From Pedobacter sp. AJM (GTDB lineage Bacteria > Bacteroidota > Bacteroidia > Sphingobacteriales > Sphingobacteriaceae): 64,000 nucleotides of DNA. The stretch covers positions 372,001 through 436,000 of the forward strand of contig NZ_NHOT01000002.1 of NCBI RefSeq assembly GCF_002197755.1, read 5' to 3'. Under the pieces are notes generated by a model. The model saw only the letters and a list, made by a program, of their open reading frames with translations, did not search any database and was not told the DNA's origin. The position numbers and the translations under genes are program-made. Below, in pieces: positions 10,356-20,232 of this stretch (position 1 is its first letter; each line of letters starts with the position of its first letter).

Positions 10356-12710
10356 TTAATAGCTTACTGAAATACCAAAATTGACAGAAGTACCTCTACC
10401 CTTCGAATAGAAACCTGGCTGCATAAACCACTGTGCCCTGGCAGGAAAATAATCCTGGTTAAAAATATTATCCACACCCAGTGAAAGTTTTGTATTCTTT
10501 TTAACCTGATAAATTCCGGCAAAGCTAAATAAGTTATATGCCCTTACTTCACCTTCGTTTCCATTGTATACACCATTGCTGTTTTTCTCAAATCTGTTAC
10601 GGGAACCGATTCCGGTAAAATTCATGGTTAAATCCAATACCTTTAACGGGCTATAGGTTAGGGAAGCGGTAACTTTTGGTGCAGCAATACGGCGGCCATT
10701 AAGGTAAAGGTCTGCAGCATCGTTATATTGACCGTTTTTGTCGATATCGCGTTTGCCTTCTGTATAACTATAACTTGCTGATAAACCAAGACTCTCAAAC
10801 AAACGGTAATTTACAGCGAGTTCAAAACCGTATATTTTTTCCGGACTTCTCGCTGTATTAAACAAACCAGTAGCCGGATCATAAACGACTTCAATGCCCA
10901 ATTTGGAAGTACTGATGTGAGCAGAAGCAGAGAAGATCAAGCCTCCTATTCTACTTTCAAAACCTGCTTCATAATTGTTAACCTTTACGGCATCAGTATT
11001 GATTTTATCTATGCTGTTTACTTTTGCATCACGCAGGGCAAGACCAATATCCATTACCGAAAACCCTTGTGAAAACCCAACAAAAGGGCTGAAGATATTG
11101 AACTTATTATACCTTAACCCTGCATTAAAAAGATATGTACTGTACTTTAGATTCCCTCCTTTTACATCAAAAGATGGCGTAATGGTGGTATTGTTGGCAC
11201 CAGTAGTTCTTAAAGTACGGTAATCATCAACAGCTATAGCAACATTTTCATAACGCAGGCCGGTTTTAAATACAAGATTATGCAGGATATTAAAATCTAC
11301 TTGTGCAAAAGGGGCTACATTGGTCATGTCCATTGTCGGCACCCATATCCTGCCATCTACCAATGGCTGTGCTGTCTTATCTTTCATAAAATCAGCACCA
11401 TAGGCAATACTGGCTTTTAAAAAGTTAAAGTTGAGTAATGGTGTTTCCAGAAATAAACGCGCACCTTTTTTATCATTTCTTGCCAGAGACTGTCCATCTC
11501 CCCCATCAAAACGACCTAAAGAAACGTAGAACACATCTTTTCTTGTTTCATAATATACATCTGCATTTAAACTGGACTGAAGAAAAATGCTGTCAATCTT
11601 ATATGATAAGTGCAGGTTGTGGTTATAATCTACACCAGTTGGAATACCCAAGGGTTTACCCAGCACACCCGTTGCTTTCTGCCCGGTTGCCAGATTACCA
11701 TTAACAAGGGTAAAATTGCTGTTTTGCAAACTGCTGTAAGTGTTATAGGTAAACTGGATACGCTGGTTCATTGCCGGCACATAGCCGATTTTTGCAAAAG
11801 CATTATAGCTATCTGTTTCACCTAAACTGTAATTTGGCCCTACCACATCGCCTTTAGCATCTTTATATTCACCGGTTTGTTCATACATCCCACTCACCAC
11901 ATAATCGAACTTGCCCAGTTTTCCGTAAAACATCTGGTTGATCCTCCCACCTGCTGAATTTTTAACTTTCACCATTGATCCGTTGAGGTTGACCTGAGTT
12001 TTACCTGCAAATTTTACAGCCGTATCCGGAACCATAGTGATGTAATTAACCAAACCTCCGGCAGCACCATTGCCATAAATTGCCGTTGCCCCTTTTACTA
12101 CCTCAATTCGTTCGAGCACTGACGGATCAATAGACCTTAAATCTACTTCCGCATTCCTGAGCGGCGAAGATTGTGAAACACCATCAATCATCACCAACAT
12201 GGGGCGGCCACGCAGATTCTGCCCCACATTATTACCGGTTTGTGCGGTTGGTGCAAAACCAGGTACCTGATTGGCCAATATGGTGCTTAAATCCGGGTTG
12301 ATCGCCATCTCCCTCGCGAGTTTTTCCTTATTTACGATACTGACTGAAGTAGTAATGTTTTTGACATCCTCTGGCTTTCTGGAAGTAGAAATCACAACGT
12401 CATCCAGTTTGTTAGGAACTGGATCTAAACCAATATTAATAACGGTATCACCGCTAATGGATAAAACGTTTTTGGTAAATGCTTTGTAACCTACTGCCTG
12501 TGCACTCAGTATAAATGGAATACCACTTTTAATATACACAGCATAATAGCCCTTGCTATCAGCCTGAACTTTTTGCCCTGAAAAAGAAATGGTTACATAA
12601 GGGATTTCGCTTTTATTATCTTTAACATATCCCTCAACCTTTACATTTTGTGCATGTAAACGAAGAATATTTAGCGAGATGAGTACAATGATGAGTAGGC
12701 TTTTTTTCAT
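10356..12710 (-). CDS. TonB-dependent outer-membrane receptor
   Basis: A 784-residue protein with a signal peptide (MKKSLLIIVLISLNILRLHA). It then has a CarboxypepD_reg-like beta domain (about 22-105), a plug domain (about 110-225, with GRPMLVMIDGV and RIEVVKGATAIYGNGAAGG) and a 22-strand barrel ending in an aromatic-terminated strand. The QDYFPARAQW segment near the end is common in siderophore-type receptors, so ferric-siderophore uptake is likely but not proven. There is no SusD-like partner next to it, which argues against glycan uptake. Confidence 0.93.
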   Translation of the reverse strand: MKKSLLIIVLISLNILRLHAQNVKVEGYVKDNKSEIPYVTISFSGQKVQADSKGYYAVYIKSGIPFILSAQAVGYKAFTKNVLSISGDTVINIGLDPVPNKLDDVVISTSRKPEDVKNITTSVSIVNKEKLAREMAINPDLSTILANQVPGFAPTAQTGNNVGQNLRGRPMLVMIDGVSQSSPLRNAEVDLRSIDPSVLERIEVVKGATAIYGNGAAGGLVNYITMVPDTAVKFAGKTQVNLNGSMVKVKNSAGGRINQMFYGKLGKFDYVVSGMYEQTGEYKDAKGDVVGPNYSLGETDSYNAFAKIGYVPAMNQRIQFTYNTYSSLQNSNFTLVNGNLATGQKATGVLGKPLGIPTGVDYNHNLHLSYKIDSIFLQSSLNADVYYETRKDVFYVSLGRFDGGDGQSLARNDKKGARLFLETPLLNFNFLKASIAYGADFMKDKTAQPLVDGRIWVPTMDMTNVAPFAQVDFNILHNLVFKTGLRYENVAIAVDDYRTLRTTGANNTTITPSFDVKGGNLKYSTYLFNAGLRYNKFNIFSPFVGFSQGFSVMDIGLALRDAKVNSIDKINTDAVKVNNYEAGFESRIGGLIFSASAHISTSKLGIEVVYDPATGLFNTARSPEKIYGFELAVNYRLFESLGLSASYSYTEGKRDIDKNGQYNDAADLYLNGRRIAAPKVTASLTYSPLKVLDLTMNFTGIGSRNRFEKNSNGVYNGNEGEVRAYNLFSFAGIYQVKKNTKLSLGVDNIFNQDYFPARAQWFMQPGFYSKGRGTSVNFGISVSY

Positions 12711-12730
12711 CTATATTTGAATTTTTTCGC

Positions 12731-12738
12731 CAAATATA
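12731..12738 (-). promoter_or_regulatory. Candidate -7 box for the TonB receptor
   Basis: On the minus strand the bases read TATATTTG, fitting TAnnTTTG, 21 bases before the start codon. The expected -33 position (about 12756-12760) carries no TTG but overlaps the palindrome at 12759-12768. Confidence 0.5.
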
Positions 12739-12758
12739 GTGAATCATACCTATCTAGA

Positions 12759-12768
12759 TTAGATCTAA
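12759..12768. promoter_or_regulatory. Palindrome at the -33 position of the TonB receptor promoter
   Basis: TTAGATCTAA is a perfect ten-base palindrome exactly where the -33 element would sit. An operator for a repressor is possible, but a ten-base AT-rich palindrome can arise by chance. Confidence 0.25.
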
Positions 12769-12788
12769 ATAAAAATTAAGTCAGTAAT

Positions 12789-12986
12789 TTAATTCTGACT
12801 GAATACAGCATTGAAATCTTTCGTGACATAGACAATCACCAAAAGTGCTGCGATAACCAAAGCACCTAAAATAATTACTCCCCAGCTTCCTTTCAGTTTA
12901 TTTTTATCCTTCCGGATCAGGTAATATAAAATTCCGACAAGTGGTATTGCACAAACAATCCAAAATACCAATGATGCTCCAGTCAT
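12789..12986 (-). CDS. Small two-helix membrane protein
   Basis: A 65-residue protein with two hydrophobic segments (about 5-23 and 34-54) separated by a very basic loop, RKDKNKLKG, which should face the cytoplasm. It lies upstream of the TonB receptor and downstream of tsaD on the same strand, with gaps of about 70-80 bases. No family is recognised. Length, composition and the clear topology suggest a real gene. Confidence 0.55.
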   Translation of the reverse strand: MTGASLVFWIVCAIPLVGILYYLIRKDKNKLKGSWGVIILGALVIAALLVIVYVTKDFNAVFSQN

Positions 12987-13058
12987 ATATAAGATTTTAC
13001 TATTTCTTTTTTGTAATTACTCTTTCTTCAGCCAACTCAATACCTAACCAACTTTAAC

Positions 13059-14060
13059 CTAAAACTCCATCCGTGCCATTGGCGACACTTCCTGTCCGGC
13101 AAAATCTTTCGCCAAAAACTTTTGATAACCTGCAATGGCAATCATTCCGGCATTATCTGTACAATACTGAAAAGCAGGAATATAAATTTTCCAGCCCAGT
13201 TCATCAGCAGCTTCCTGCAATCCCTTTCTTAAGCCCGAGTTGGCCGATACGCCACCTGCAATGGCTATTTCCTTAATATGATATTGCTTAGCCGCCTTTT
13301 TAAACTTGTTTAATAAAATTTGAACGATACTATGCTGTACAGATGCACAAATATCATTTAAATTTTCGGCAATAAAGTTTGGATTCTCTTTTTCCTGTTT
13401 CCTGATGAAATAAAGGATAGAGGTTTTAAATCCGCTGAAGCTAAAATTAAGTTCAGCAATCTGTGGTTCGGCAAATTTAAATGCTTTAGGATTACCCATT
13501 TGAGCATGTTTGTCAATTAATGGACCACCGGGATAAGGCAGCTGCAATATTTTAGCCGTTTTATCAAAGGCTTCTCCCGCGGCATCATCAAGGGTTTCAC
13601 CAACAATTTCCATGTCAAAATAATCTTTCACCAAAACAATCTGGGTATGCCCGCCTGAAACGGTCAGGCATAAAAAAGGAAAGTTGGGTTTAGGATCATC
13701 AATAAAATGCGCCAATATGTGCGCATGCATGTGATTGACAGAAATTAAAGGTATATTTAAGGCGAGTGCAAAAGATTTTGCGAAGGAAACACCCACTAAA
13801 AGAGAGCCAAGTAAACCTGGGCCCCGGGTAAAAGCCACGGCATTAATGTCCTGTTTTGTAACCTTCGCGTTCTTTAATGCCTGCTCAACAGTTGGGACTA
13901 TATTTTGCTGATGTACCCTGGATGCCAATTCAGGGATTACACCACCATAATTTTCATGAATTGTTTGGTTCGCAATAACATTGGCCGTAATTTTGCCGTT
14001 GTTACATATGGCGACTGAAGTATCATCGCAAGAGGACTCGATAGCAAGTATAACAGACAA
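13059..14060 (-). CDS. tsaD: tRNA N6-adenosine threonylcarbamoyltransferase TsaD
   Basis: A 333-residue enzyme that transfers threonylcarbamoyl to A37 of ANN-decoding tRNAs. The N-terminus MSVILAIESSCDDTSVA is diagnostic. The metal-binding histidines lie in SVNHMHAHILAH (about 110 and 114), and the ATP-grasping loops LTVSGGHTQ and IAGGVSANSGLR are intact. Its partner tsaE is also in this window (60756-61172) but far away. It is divergent from the tamB-like gene, with fewer than 30 bases between the two starts if the ATT start of that gene is used. Confidence 0.97.
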   Translation of the reverse strand: MSVILAIESSCDDTSVAICNNGKITANVIANQTIHENYGGVIPELASRVHQQNIVPTVEQALKNAKVTKQDINAVAFTRGPGLLGSLLVGVSFAKSFALALNIPLISVNHMHAHILAHFIDDPKPNFPFLCLTVSGGHTQIVLVKDYFDMEIVGETLDDAAGEAFDKTAKILQLPYPGGPLIDKHAQMGNPKAFKFAEPQIAELNFSFSGFKTSILYFIRKQEKENPNFIAENLNDICASVQHSIVQILLNKFKKAAKQYHIKEIAIAGGVSANSGLRKGLQEAADELGWKIYIPAFQYCTDNAGMIAIAGYQKFLAKDFAGQEVSPMARMEF

Positions 14061-14087
14061 ATTATTTAAATTTTAAGCTGCAAAATT

Positions 14088-17000
14088 ATTAAAAAACTAT
14101 TTAAAATACTCCTTTGGGTAATTGCATCAATAATTTTGCTGCTTGCGCTTATTATTTTCTCACTACAATTTAAACCAGTTCAGACTTATGTTGCTCAAAA
14201 AGCCGCGGCATATTTATCTAAAGAGCTGAACACCACTATATCCATTAAAAGCCTTTATATCAAGCCTTTCAAATCAGTCGTACTGGAAGATCTGCTGGTT
14301 CTTGACTTACAAAAAGATACTTTACTGCGCACGCCACAGTTTATGGTAGATATCAATTACCTCTCACTGGAGAAAAAAATAATTGATATCAGTACCGTTC
14401 AAATCAATAACGGACAATTTTTCCTAAAGGAATTCAAAGATAAGTCATCTAACCTCGATTTCATCATAGACTACTTCGATTCCGGTAAACCTACTGTAAA
14501 GAAAAAGAAAACAAAGCCTTTTGATGTGAAGCTGTGCCGGCTCATTTTAAACGAATTTGCCTTCCGCTATACTAATTTTGCGGCAAAAGATCTTAAACAA
14601 GGCACAAGTGTAAACTTTGATAATGTTGATGTGAAAGCTTTAAGTGGCATTTTTGAAGGCTTAGATACTAAAAACCACTTATTTAAAACACAGATTAAAA
14701 ACCTGACTCTAAAAGAAAAGAGTGGCTTTTACCTTAAAAATCTGACTGCCCAAACAACCGTTGACAGCAATGCCATAGAGCTAAGAAACCTTTTATTGGT
14801 GACTGATCATAGCCGGCTGACGAATTATTACCAAATGAAGTTTAAATCTTTTAAGGATTTTAACCATTACATCGATAACATCAGGATGAAGGCCGTTTTT
14901 AAAGACAGCCACATGTCATCCAGAGATGTGGCATTTTTTGCCCCGGAATTAAATGATATGAAACTGGACCTGGATATCGATGGGCAAATTACAGGCCTGG
15001 TGAATAACCTCAGGGCTAAAAAATTATCCATCAAAGCGGGTAAGGCCACTTATATTAAAGGAGATTTCGTACTTCGCGGACTTCCTAAATGGCGGGAAAC
15101 TTTTATGGACCTTAAAATTGAAATGGCCGGAACCAATAAAACAGATCTGGACCAAGTTCTGGCGGGCATTACCAACAGCAAAAAGAAAATTATCCCTGTC
15201 ATTGTAAATAAGTTTGGGAATATCAATTTTAATGGCAGCTTTACTGGTTTTCAAAATGATTTTATCGCATACGGTGAGTTTAAGACTAAATTAGGCAGAA
15301 TCGTTTCGGATGTAAATATGAAGATTGACAAAAATGATGTCCCTTCTTATACCGGCAACGTAAAAACCTATGATTTTAACCTGGGGAACCTGATCGATGA
15401 AAAATCTTTAGGCAAAATCACTTCTTCATTATACGTGAAAGGCCGCGGCACTGAACTTAAAAACCTGACCGAGAAAATTAACGGGGATGTTGATTATATC
15501 GATTTCAATAAATATAGATACCGCAACGTTAAAATTGATGGTACATTTGATAAAAAATATTTCGACGGAAAACTCAGTATTAATGACCGGAATGTTAAGC
15601 TTGTTTTTGATGGCGGTGTAAACCTGAATCCAAAACTTCCTGTATTTAACTTTAATGCAACCATTTCAAAAGCCAGGTTAAAGACTTTAAAATTAATGAA
15701 AGACTCTTTAACGGTTGATGCCAAATTCAGCACCAATTTTTCAGGAACCAATCTGAATAATATTGAAGGCAGTTTACTGGTTGAAGCAATCAGGCTTCAG
15801 AACCCCAAAGGCATTTACCATATTGACTCGGTACAGTTAATGGCAGAAGGAACGGGCATTAACAGGAACCTGAACATCAAATCAGATATTTTAGATGCCA
15901 GCATCAGCGGACAATATGATCTCAATTCTATTGTTTCCTATTATAAGGCCATAGCCAAAACTTACATCCCATCGCTTAAGGCGGATATCATCAAATACAA
16001 TAATCAGATCTTCAAGTTTAATCTGGTGGTTAAAAAGTTTGAACCACTGGCACAATTTATCTCTCCGGGTCTTGAAATGGAAGAAGGCGCCACCATAATT
16101 GGCGATTTTGATTCCAGGAACAATACGGCAACACTGTCTGGCTTTGTCAAGAAAATGAAGTACAATGGCATTGTGGTGAACAATATTATACTGGATGAAA
16201 ACACCACAAAAGAGCAGCTTCAGCTAATTGTTACTTCAGATCGGGTACAGCTAAATGACAGCTTATTCATTAAGGATGTGAACATTTCCAATATTCTCCG
16301 AAATGACAGTCTCGCTTTTAACATTAAAATGTCTAACGCTGATGAAGCCAACCAACTGGATTTAAACGGATTGGTGGAATTTACCAAAAATCAGGATACC
16401 ACAGCCCGGCTAAGCCTTTTACCTTCCATTTTAAAAATTAACAGTGAAGAATGGAGAATACAGGAAAAGGTAAGAATTATCCTGAATAATGGTAAAACAC
16501 TCATCAGCAATTTTGATTTAACCAACGGGAACCAGCAGCTTACCGTTGATGGCTTATTATCTGCTGATCCAAAAGATTTGCTTCAGGTGGGTTTTAAAGA
16601 TTTCAGTCTGAAAACGCTTAATCCATTTACAAAAGGCTTTGGGGTAAAATTAAGTGGAAATGTAAATGGCGATACCAAACTGTACGGCATATTAAAATCA
16701 CCAAGAGCAACTGATAACCTGAAGGTAGACTCGCTTAATTTTAATGACATCTACATCGGAACACTTCAGGATACCTCTTCATTTAATGGCGAAAACAGTA
16801 AAGTGAATATTTTCACCAGAATAACAGCCGATGATACGGAAACTTTTAAACTCACAGGTAACCTGGATTTAAATGAGAAATTCATCGACATGAATGTTAA
16901 AATGAATGAAAGTAAACTAACCATTTTAGAGCCATTTGTAAAACAACTGGTCTCCAACCTGAAAGGAAATATATCGGCTGATTTAAGCGTAAAAGGAAGT

Positions 17001-18566
17001 TTAGATAAACCTGCCATTAATGGAGACCTGTCATTAGATGAGGGACAGTTAATGGTAAATTACCTCAAAACAACCTATGTAATTACGGATAAGGTAAATA
17101 TTGAAAACAGTATCATTAATCTGGATAAATTCAAAATCCACGATTTAGAAAATAATGAAGCAGTTGCAGATGGATCCATTGATTTGAATAAACTTGATGA
17201 TCCTACGCTAAATATCCTGGTTAAGGCAAATAACTTCATTTCCTTAAATACGACGGCTAAAGATAATGCTGTTTATTTCGGAAAGGCTTATGGTACAGGC
17301 GAATTTAAGTTTAGCGGGCCAACCAGCAGGATGAAGATTGATATTAAGGCCAAAACCGAAAAAGGAACAGTGTTCAATCTTCCTTTAAACAGTTCTGAAA
17401 CCGTTTCAGATAAAGACTTCATCAACTTTATCAGCCGCGATTCGAGTAAGGTGGTGAAAAAAACCACCAGTTTTGATGGTCTTACACTAACCTTCAAACT
17501 CACCATCGATCCCAACACCACCGCTAATATTTTCACTACGCTGGGTAATCTGAGTGGAAAAGGAAACGCCGAGCTGAACCTGAATATCAACAGCCTGGGC
17601 GATTTTGAAATGTCCGGCGATTATATCATCGAAACCGGTAGCTTCGATTTTACGGCACAAGAGGTGATCAATAAAAAATTCGAGATCAGGCAGGGTGGAA
17701 CCATCAGGTGGACAGGTAATCCGACGGCTGCTCAGATCAACCTGAAAGCCGTTTATGCCTTACGTGCAAATTTAAATGAACTGTTTAAGGCCGCCAACAG
17801 GGATGCCAGCAGTAATGCCAACCAGCGGGTAGATACCGAAGTTGAAATGGGATTAACAGGATTACTGCTCCAGCCGGAAATTAAACTGGACATCAACTTT
17901 CCCTCACAACCTTCCATCAAAGAGCAACTGCAAACTTATCTGAGCGACCAGAATAACCTAAATTTACAAGCTTTCAGTTTAATCATCAGAAGGAGTTTTG
18001 CTTCAGGAAACGGCGGGGAATCAATCGGGAATCAATTGAGTTCTACCGCAACGAGTACGGCTACGGAGCTTGTATTCAACCAGTTTAACAATGTACTCTC
18101 TTCACTAAACCTGAACTTTGTGGATCTGAACGTACGTTCATTGAACGAAGCCAATGCTTCATTTAAATTCTTTAACAACAGGTTGATCATTAATGCCGGT
18201 ATTGTTGACCGAAACAGTGTGAACGATTTTAATGTCATTAATTTCAACAATGATAATGTTGGCCGGGAGGTTGAAGCCCTCTTTTTAATCCGGAAAGATG
18301 GTAGCCTGACAGTAAAGGCTGCCAACAAGCCGCCTACGCAACAGAGTATCTTCCTGAATAGCGGAATCAGTCCGACTGCAAACGTAACTTCATTTGGATT
18401 GGTATACACCCAGCAGTTTGATACTTTTAAGGAGTTTATTCAAAAAATTTCGGGTTCTTACCGCAGAAACCTGAAACGCAGACAAAGTGAGGCGCCGGTT
18501 AAAGTTAATAAATCAATCAGTAAAGAGGCGATTATCAATCAAAGCAAGGGAAATCAGCGGAAGTAA
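14088..18566 (+). CDS. TamB-like translocation/assembly module protein (DUF490), probable ATT start
   Basis: A very large protein of about 1490 residues, anchored in the inner membrane and spanning the periplasm. Its repeats of hydrophobic beta strands (GNVNGDTKLYGILKSPRA and many like it) end in a C-terminal DUF490 domain (IETGSFDFTAQEVINKKFEI, then GLLLQPEIKLDINFP). TamB-like proteins carry phospholipids or help insert outer-membrane proteins. No ATG fits the N-terminus. A TTG at 14136 would cut into the signal anchor. An ATT at 14088 gives a normal opening of lysines followed by a long hydrophobic helix (KKLFKILLWVIASIILLLAL). An in-frame stop at 14067 limits the choice. No tamA neighbour is present. 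Confidence 0.88.
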   Translation: MKKLFKILLWVIASIILLLALIIFSLQFKPVQTYVAQKAAAYLSKELNTTISIKSLYIKPFKSVVLEDLLVLDLQKDTLLRTPQFMVDINYLSLEKKIIDISTVQINNGQFFLKEFKDKSSNLDFIIDYFDSGKPTVKKKKTKPFDVKLCRLILNEFAFRYTNFAAKDLKQGTSVNFDNVDVKALSGIFEGLDTKNHLFKTQIKNLTLKEKSGFYLKNLTAQTTVDSNAIELRNLLLVTDHSRLTNYYQMKFKSFKDFNHYIDNIRMKAVFKDSHMSSRDVAFFAPELNDMKLDLDIDGQITGLVNNLRAKKLSIKAGKATYIKGDFVLRGLPKWRETFMDLKIEMAGTNKTDLDQVLAGITNSKKKIIPVIVNKFGNINFNGSFTGFQNDFIAYGEFKTKLGRIVSDVNMKIDKNDVPSYTGNVKTYDFNLGNLIDEKSLGKITSSLYVKGRGTELKNLTEKINGDVDYIDFNKYRYRNVKIDGTFDKKYFDGKLSINDRNVKLVFDGGVNLNPKLPVFNFNATISKARLKTLKLMKDSLTVDAKFSTNFSGTNLNNIEGSLLVEAIRLQNPKGIYHIDSVQLMAEGTGINRNLNIKSDILDASISGQYDLNSIVSYYKAIAKTYIPSLKADIIKYNNQIFKFNLVVKKFEPLAQFISPGLEMEEGATIIGDFDSRNNTATLSGFVKKMKYNGIVVNNIILDENTTKEQLQLIVTSDRVQLNDSLFIKDVNISNILRNDSLAFNIKMSNADEANQLDLNGLVEFTKNQDTTARLSLLPSILKINSEEWRIQEKVRIILNNGKTLISNFDLTNGNQQLTVDGLLSADPKDLLQVGFKDFSLKTLNPFTKGFGVKLSGNVNGDTKLYGILKSPRATDNLKVDSLNFNDIYIGTLQDTSSFNGENSKVNIFTRITADDTETFKLTGNLDLNEKFIDMNVKMNESKLTILEPFVKQLVSNLKGNISADLSVKGSLDKPAINGDLSLDEGQLMVNYLKTTYVITDKVNIENSIINLDKFKIHDLENNEAVADGSIDLNKLDDPTLNILVKANNFISLNTTAKDNAVYFGKAYGTGEFKFSGPTSRMKIDIKAKTEKGTVFNLPLNSSETVSDKDFINFISRDSSKVVKKTTSFDGLTLTFKLTIDPNTTANIFTTLGNLSGKGNAELNLNINSLGDFEMSGDYIIETGSFDFTAQEVINKKFEIRQGGTIRWTGNPTAAQINLKAVYALRANLNELFKAANRDASSNANQRVDTEVEMGLTGLLLQPEIKLDINFPSQPSIKEQLQTYLSDQNNLNLQAFSLIIRRSFASGNGGESIGNQLSSTATSTATELVFNQFNNVLSSLNLNFVDLNVRSLNEANASFKFFNNRLIINAGIVDRNSVNDFNVINFNNDNVGREVEALFLIRKDGSLTVKAANKPPTQQSIFLNSGISPTANVTSFGLVYTQQFDTFKEFIQKISGSYRRNLKRRQSEAPVKVNKSISKEAIINQSKGNQRK

Positions 18567-18803
18567 ATTTTAGTTATCTGTTGATAGCTGGAGCCCGCTC
18601 TTTTTAAGGAAGAGCGCCTTACCAACAAATTCGTCATTAAGAGAAGGCTTTTTTACAAATGAGATTACTACCATTTATACAGCCCCTATCCACCTATCGG
18701 CACGGTTACCGATATAAAATCGGCATGTACCCCAGAAGGGAAAGGGCTCTTGGAAAAAAGCAATCTCTATTTGATCGACACTTCTCTAATCATAAATACA
18801 GTA
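18567..18803. other. Intergenic region after the tamB-like gene
   Basis: Holds one seven-base-pair hairpin (CGCTCTT 18596-18602 with AAGAGCG 18610-18616) without a T tract, so it is at most a weak terminator. No gene, RNA or clear remnant is seen in the rest. Confidence 0.4.
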
Positions 18804-18836
18804 AATAAAAAAACCAGTGGTTAAACCACTGGTCTT
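18804..18836 (-). terminator. Terminator of ribBA
   Basis: ACCAGTGG and CCACTGGT (18813-18833) form an eight-base-pair stem with a five-base loop. On the minus strand it is followed by a run of seven T, so it ends ribBA transcription. Confidence 0.88.
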
Positions 18837-18880
18837 AATTATTCTGAACGCCTGATTGCGGATTGAATCATAAACAGCAT

Positions 18881-20092
18881 CTATCCTTTCATAATGGAAT
18901 GCCCCATTTTATCGCGTTTGGTTCTCAGGTAACGCTCATTATGTACGTTGCTTTCAATTTCAATGGGAATATTTTCGATAACCTCTAAACCATAGCCAAT
19001 CAAACCGGCTCTTTTAGTTGGATTATTGCTCATTAAACGCATCTTGGTAATACCTTCTGACCTGAGTATCTGTGCGCCCACGCCATAATCGCGTTCATCT
19101 CCTTTAAAACCCAGTTTAATATTGGCTTCAACGGTATCAAAACCCGCATCCTGAAGATTATATGAGCGCAGTTTATTAATCAGTCCGATGCCCCTGCCCT
19201 CCTGGTTCATGTACACCACAATGCCTTTGCCTTCTTTCTGAATCATTTCTAATGATTTATGCAACTGCGGACCGCAATCGCAGCGGCAGGAGCCAAAAAT
19301 ATCACCAGTAACACATGAGCTGTGTACCCTGGTCAGTACAGGTTCATCCTCTTTCCATTCCCCTTTCGAAATGGCTAGGTGTGTGGCATTGTTATCCAGC
19401 TGTGTGTAAGCTGTCATTTTAAAATCGCCCCATTCTGTCGGCAAATCAATGGTTACTTCCCTTTTAATTAAACTGTCTATGTTTAAGCGGTAAGCAATCA
19501 GGTCTTCAATAGAAATGATCTTTAACTGGTGTTGTTCTGCAATTTTAAACAGATCCGGGAGCCTGGCCATTTCGCCATCCTCTTTCAAGATTTCCACCAA
19601 AAGGCCAGCAGGTTTCATCCCCGCCAAACGGGCCAAATCTACCCCGGCCTCAGTATGACCAGCACGACGAATCACGCCGCCATCCTTCGCAATTAAAGGA
19701 AAAATATGCCCTGGTCTTCCCAGTTCTTCCGGTTTGGTTTGAGGATTGACCAGCGCTAGCATGGTTTTTGACCTGTCGCTTGCCGAAATCCCCGTGGTAC
19801 AACCATGGCCTACTAAATCAACTGAAACCGTAAAATTGGTTTCGTAGGCTGCTGTGTTTTTCCCCACCATTAAATCCAGATTTAATTCCTTACAACGCTC
19901 TTCAGTAAGTGGTGCGCAAATCAAACCCCGCCCATAGGTGGCCATAAAGTTAATGACTTCGGGCGTTGCATTTTCTGCGGCGGTAAGAAAATCGCCCTCA
20001 TTCTCCCTGTTTTCGTCATCAACAACAATAATTACTTTACCTGCTTTAATATCAGCAATGGCTTCCTCTATGGTGTTTAATTTTGTTTGCAT
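18881..20092 (-). CDS. ribBA: Bifunctional DHBP synthase / GTP cyclohydrolase II
   Basis: A 403-residue fusion catalysing both entry steps of riboflavin synthesis. Residues about 1-200 are the RibB domain ([18 protein letters not shown] for metal binding, [14 protein letters not shown]). Residues about 205-400 are the RibA domain, with zinc cysteines in [15 protein letters not shown] and the catalytic segment [11 protein letters not shown]. Both active sites look complete. Order and length match the usual fusion. No FMN riboswitch is seen in the 140-base leader. It lies downstream of the LptF/G-like gene but has its own candidate promoter. Confidence 0.98.
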   Translation of the reverse strand: MQTKLNTIEEAIADIKAGKVIIVVDDENRENEGDFLTAAENATPEVINFMATYGRGLICAPLTEERCKELNLDLMVGKNTAAYETNFTVSVDLVGHGCTTGISASDRSKTMLALVNPQTKPEELGRPGHIFPLIAKDGGVIRRAGHTEAGVDLARLAGMKPAGLLVEILKEDGEMARLPDLFKIAEQHQLKIISIEDLIAYRLNIDSLIKREVTIDLPTEWGDFKMTAYTQLDNNATHLAISKGEWKEDEPVLTRVHSSCVTGDIFGSCRCDCGPQLHKSLEMIQKEGKGIVVYMNQEGRGIGLINKLRSYNLQDAGFDTVEANIKLGFKGDERDYGVGAQILRSEGITKMRLMSNNPTKRAGLIGYGLEVIENIPIEIESNVHNERYLRTKRDKMGHSIMKG

Positions 20093-20168
20093 TTGTTCAA
20101 GGCATATTTATCTAGACTGATCAGGTTATTTACAAGGTGCTAAATAACATACAACTAATTTGCCGATA

Positions 20169-20176
20169 CAAAGGTA
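20169..20176 (-). promoter_or_regulatory. Candidate -7 box for ribBA
   Basis: TACCTTTG on the minus strand, 76 bases before the ribBA start, is a good fit to TAnnTTTG. A TTG lies only 13 bases upstream of it, shorter than the usual spacing. Confidence 0.45.
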
Positions 20177-20232
20177 CAACCTTAACAGACAAAAAAATCT
20201 TTAAAATATCATTTATAAGTAAAGGAAAACGG

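Noticed and set aside
10975..11825. Several open frames opposite the TonB receptor and other long genes.
   Set aside because: They are antisense shadows of well-supported genes without their own start context or conserved features.
20093..20232. Possible FMN riboswitch before ribBA.
   Set aside because: The leader lacks the conserved FMN-aptamer blocks and is too short for the six-stem fold.
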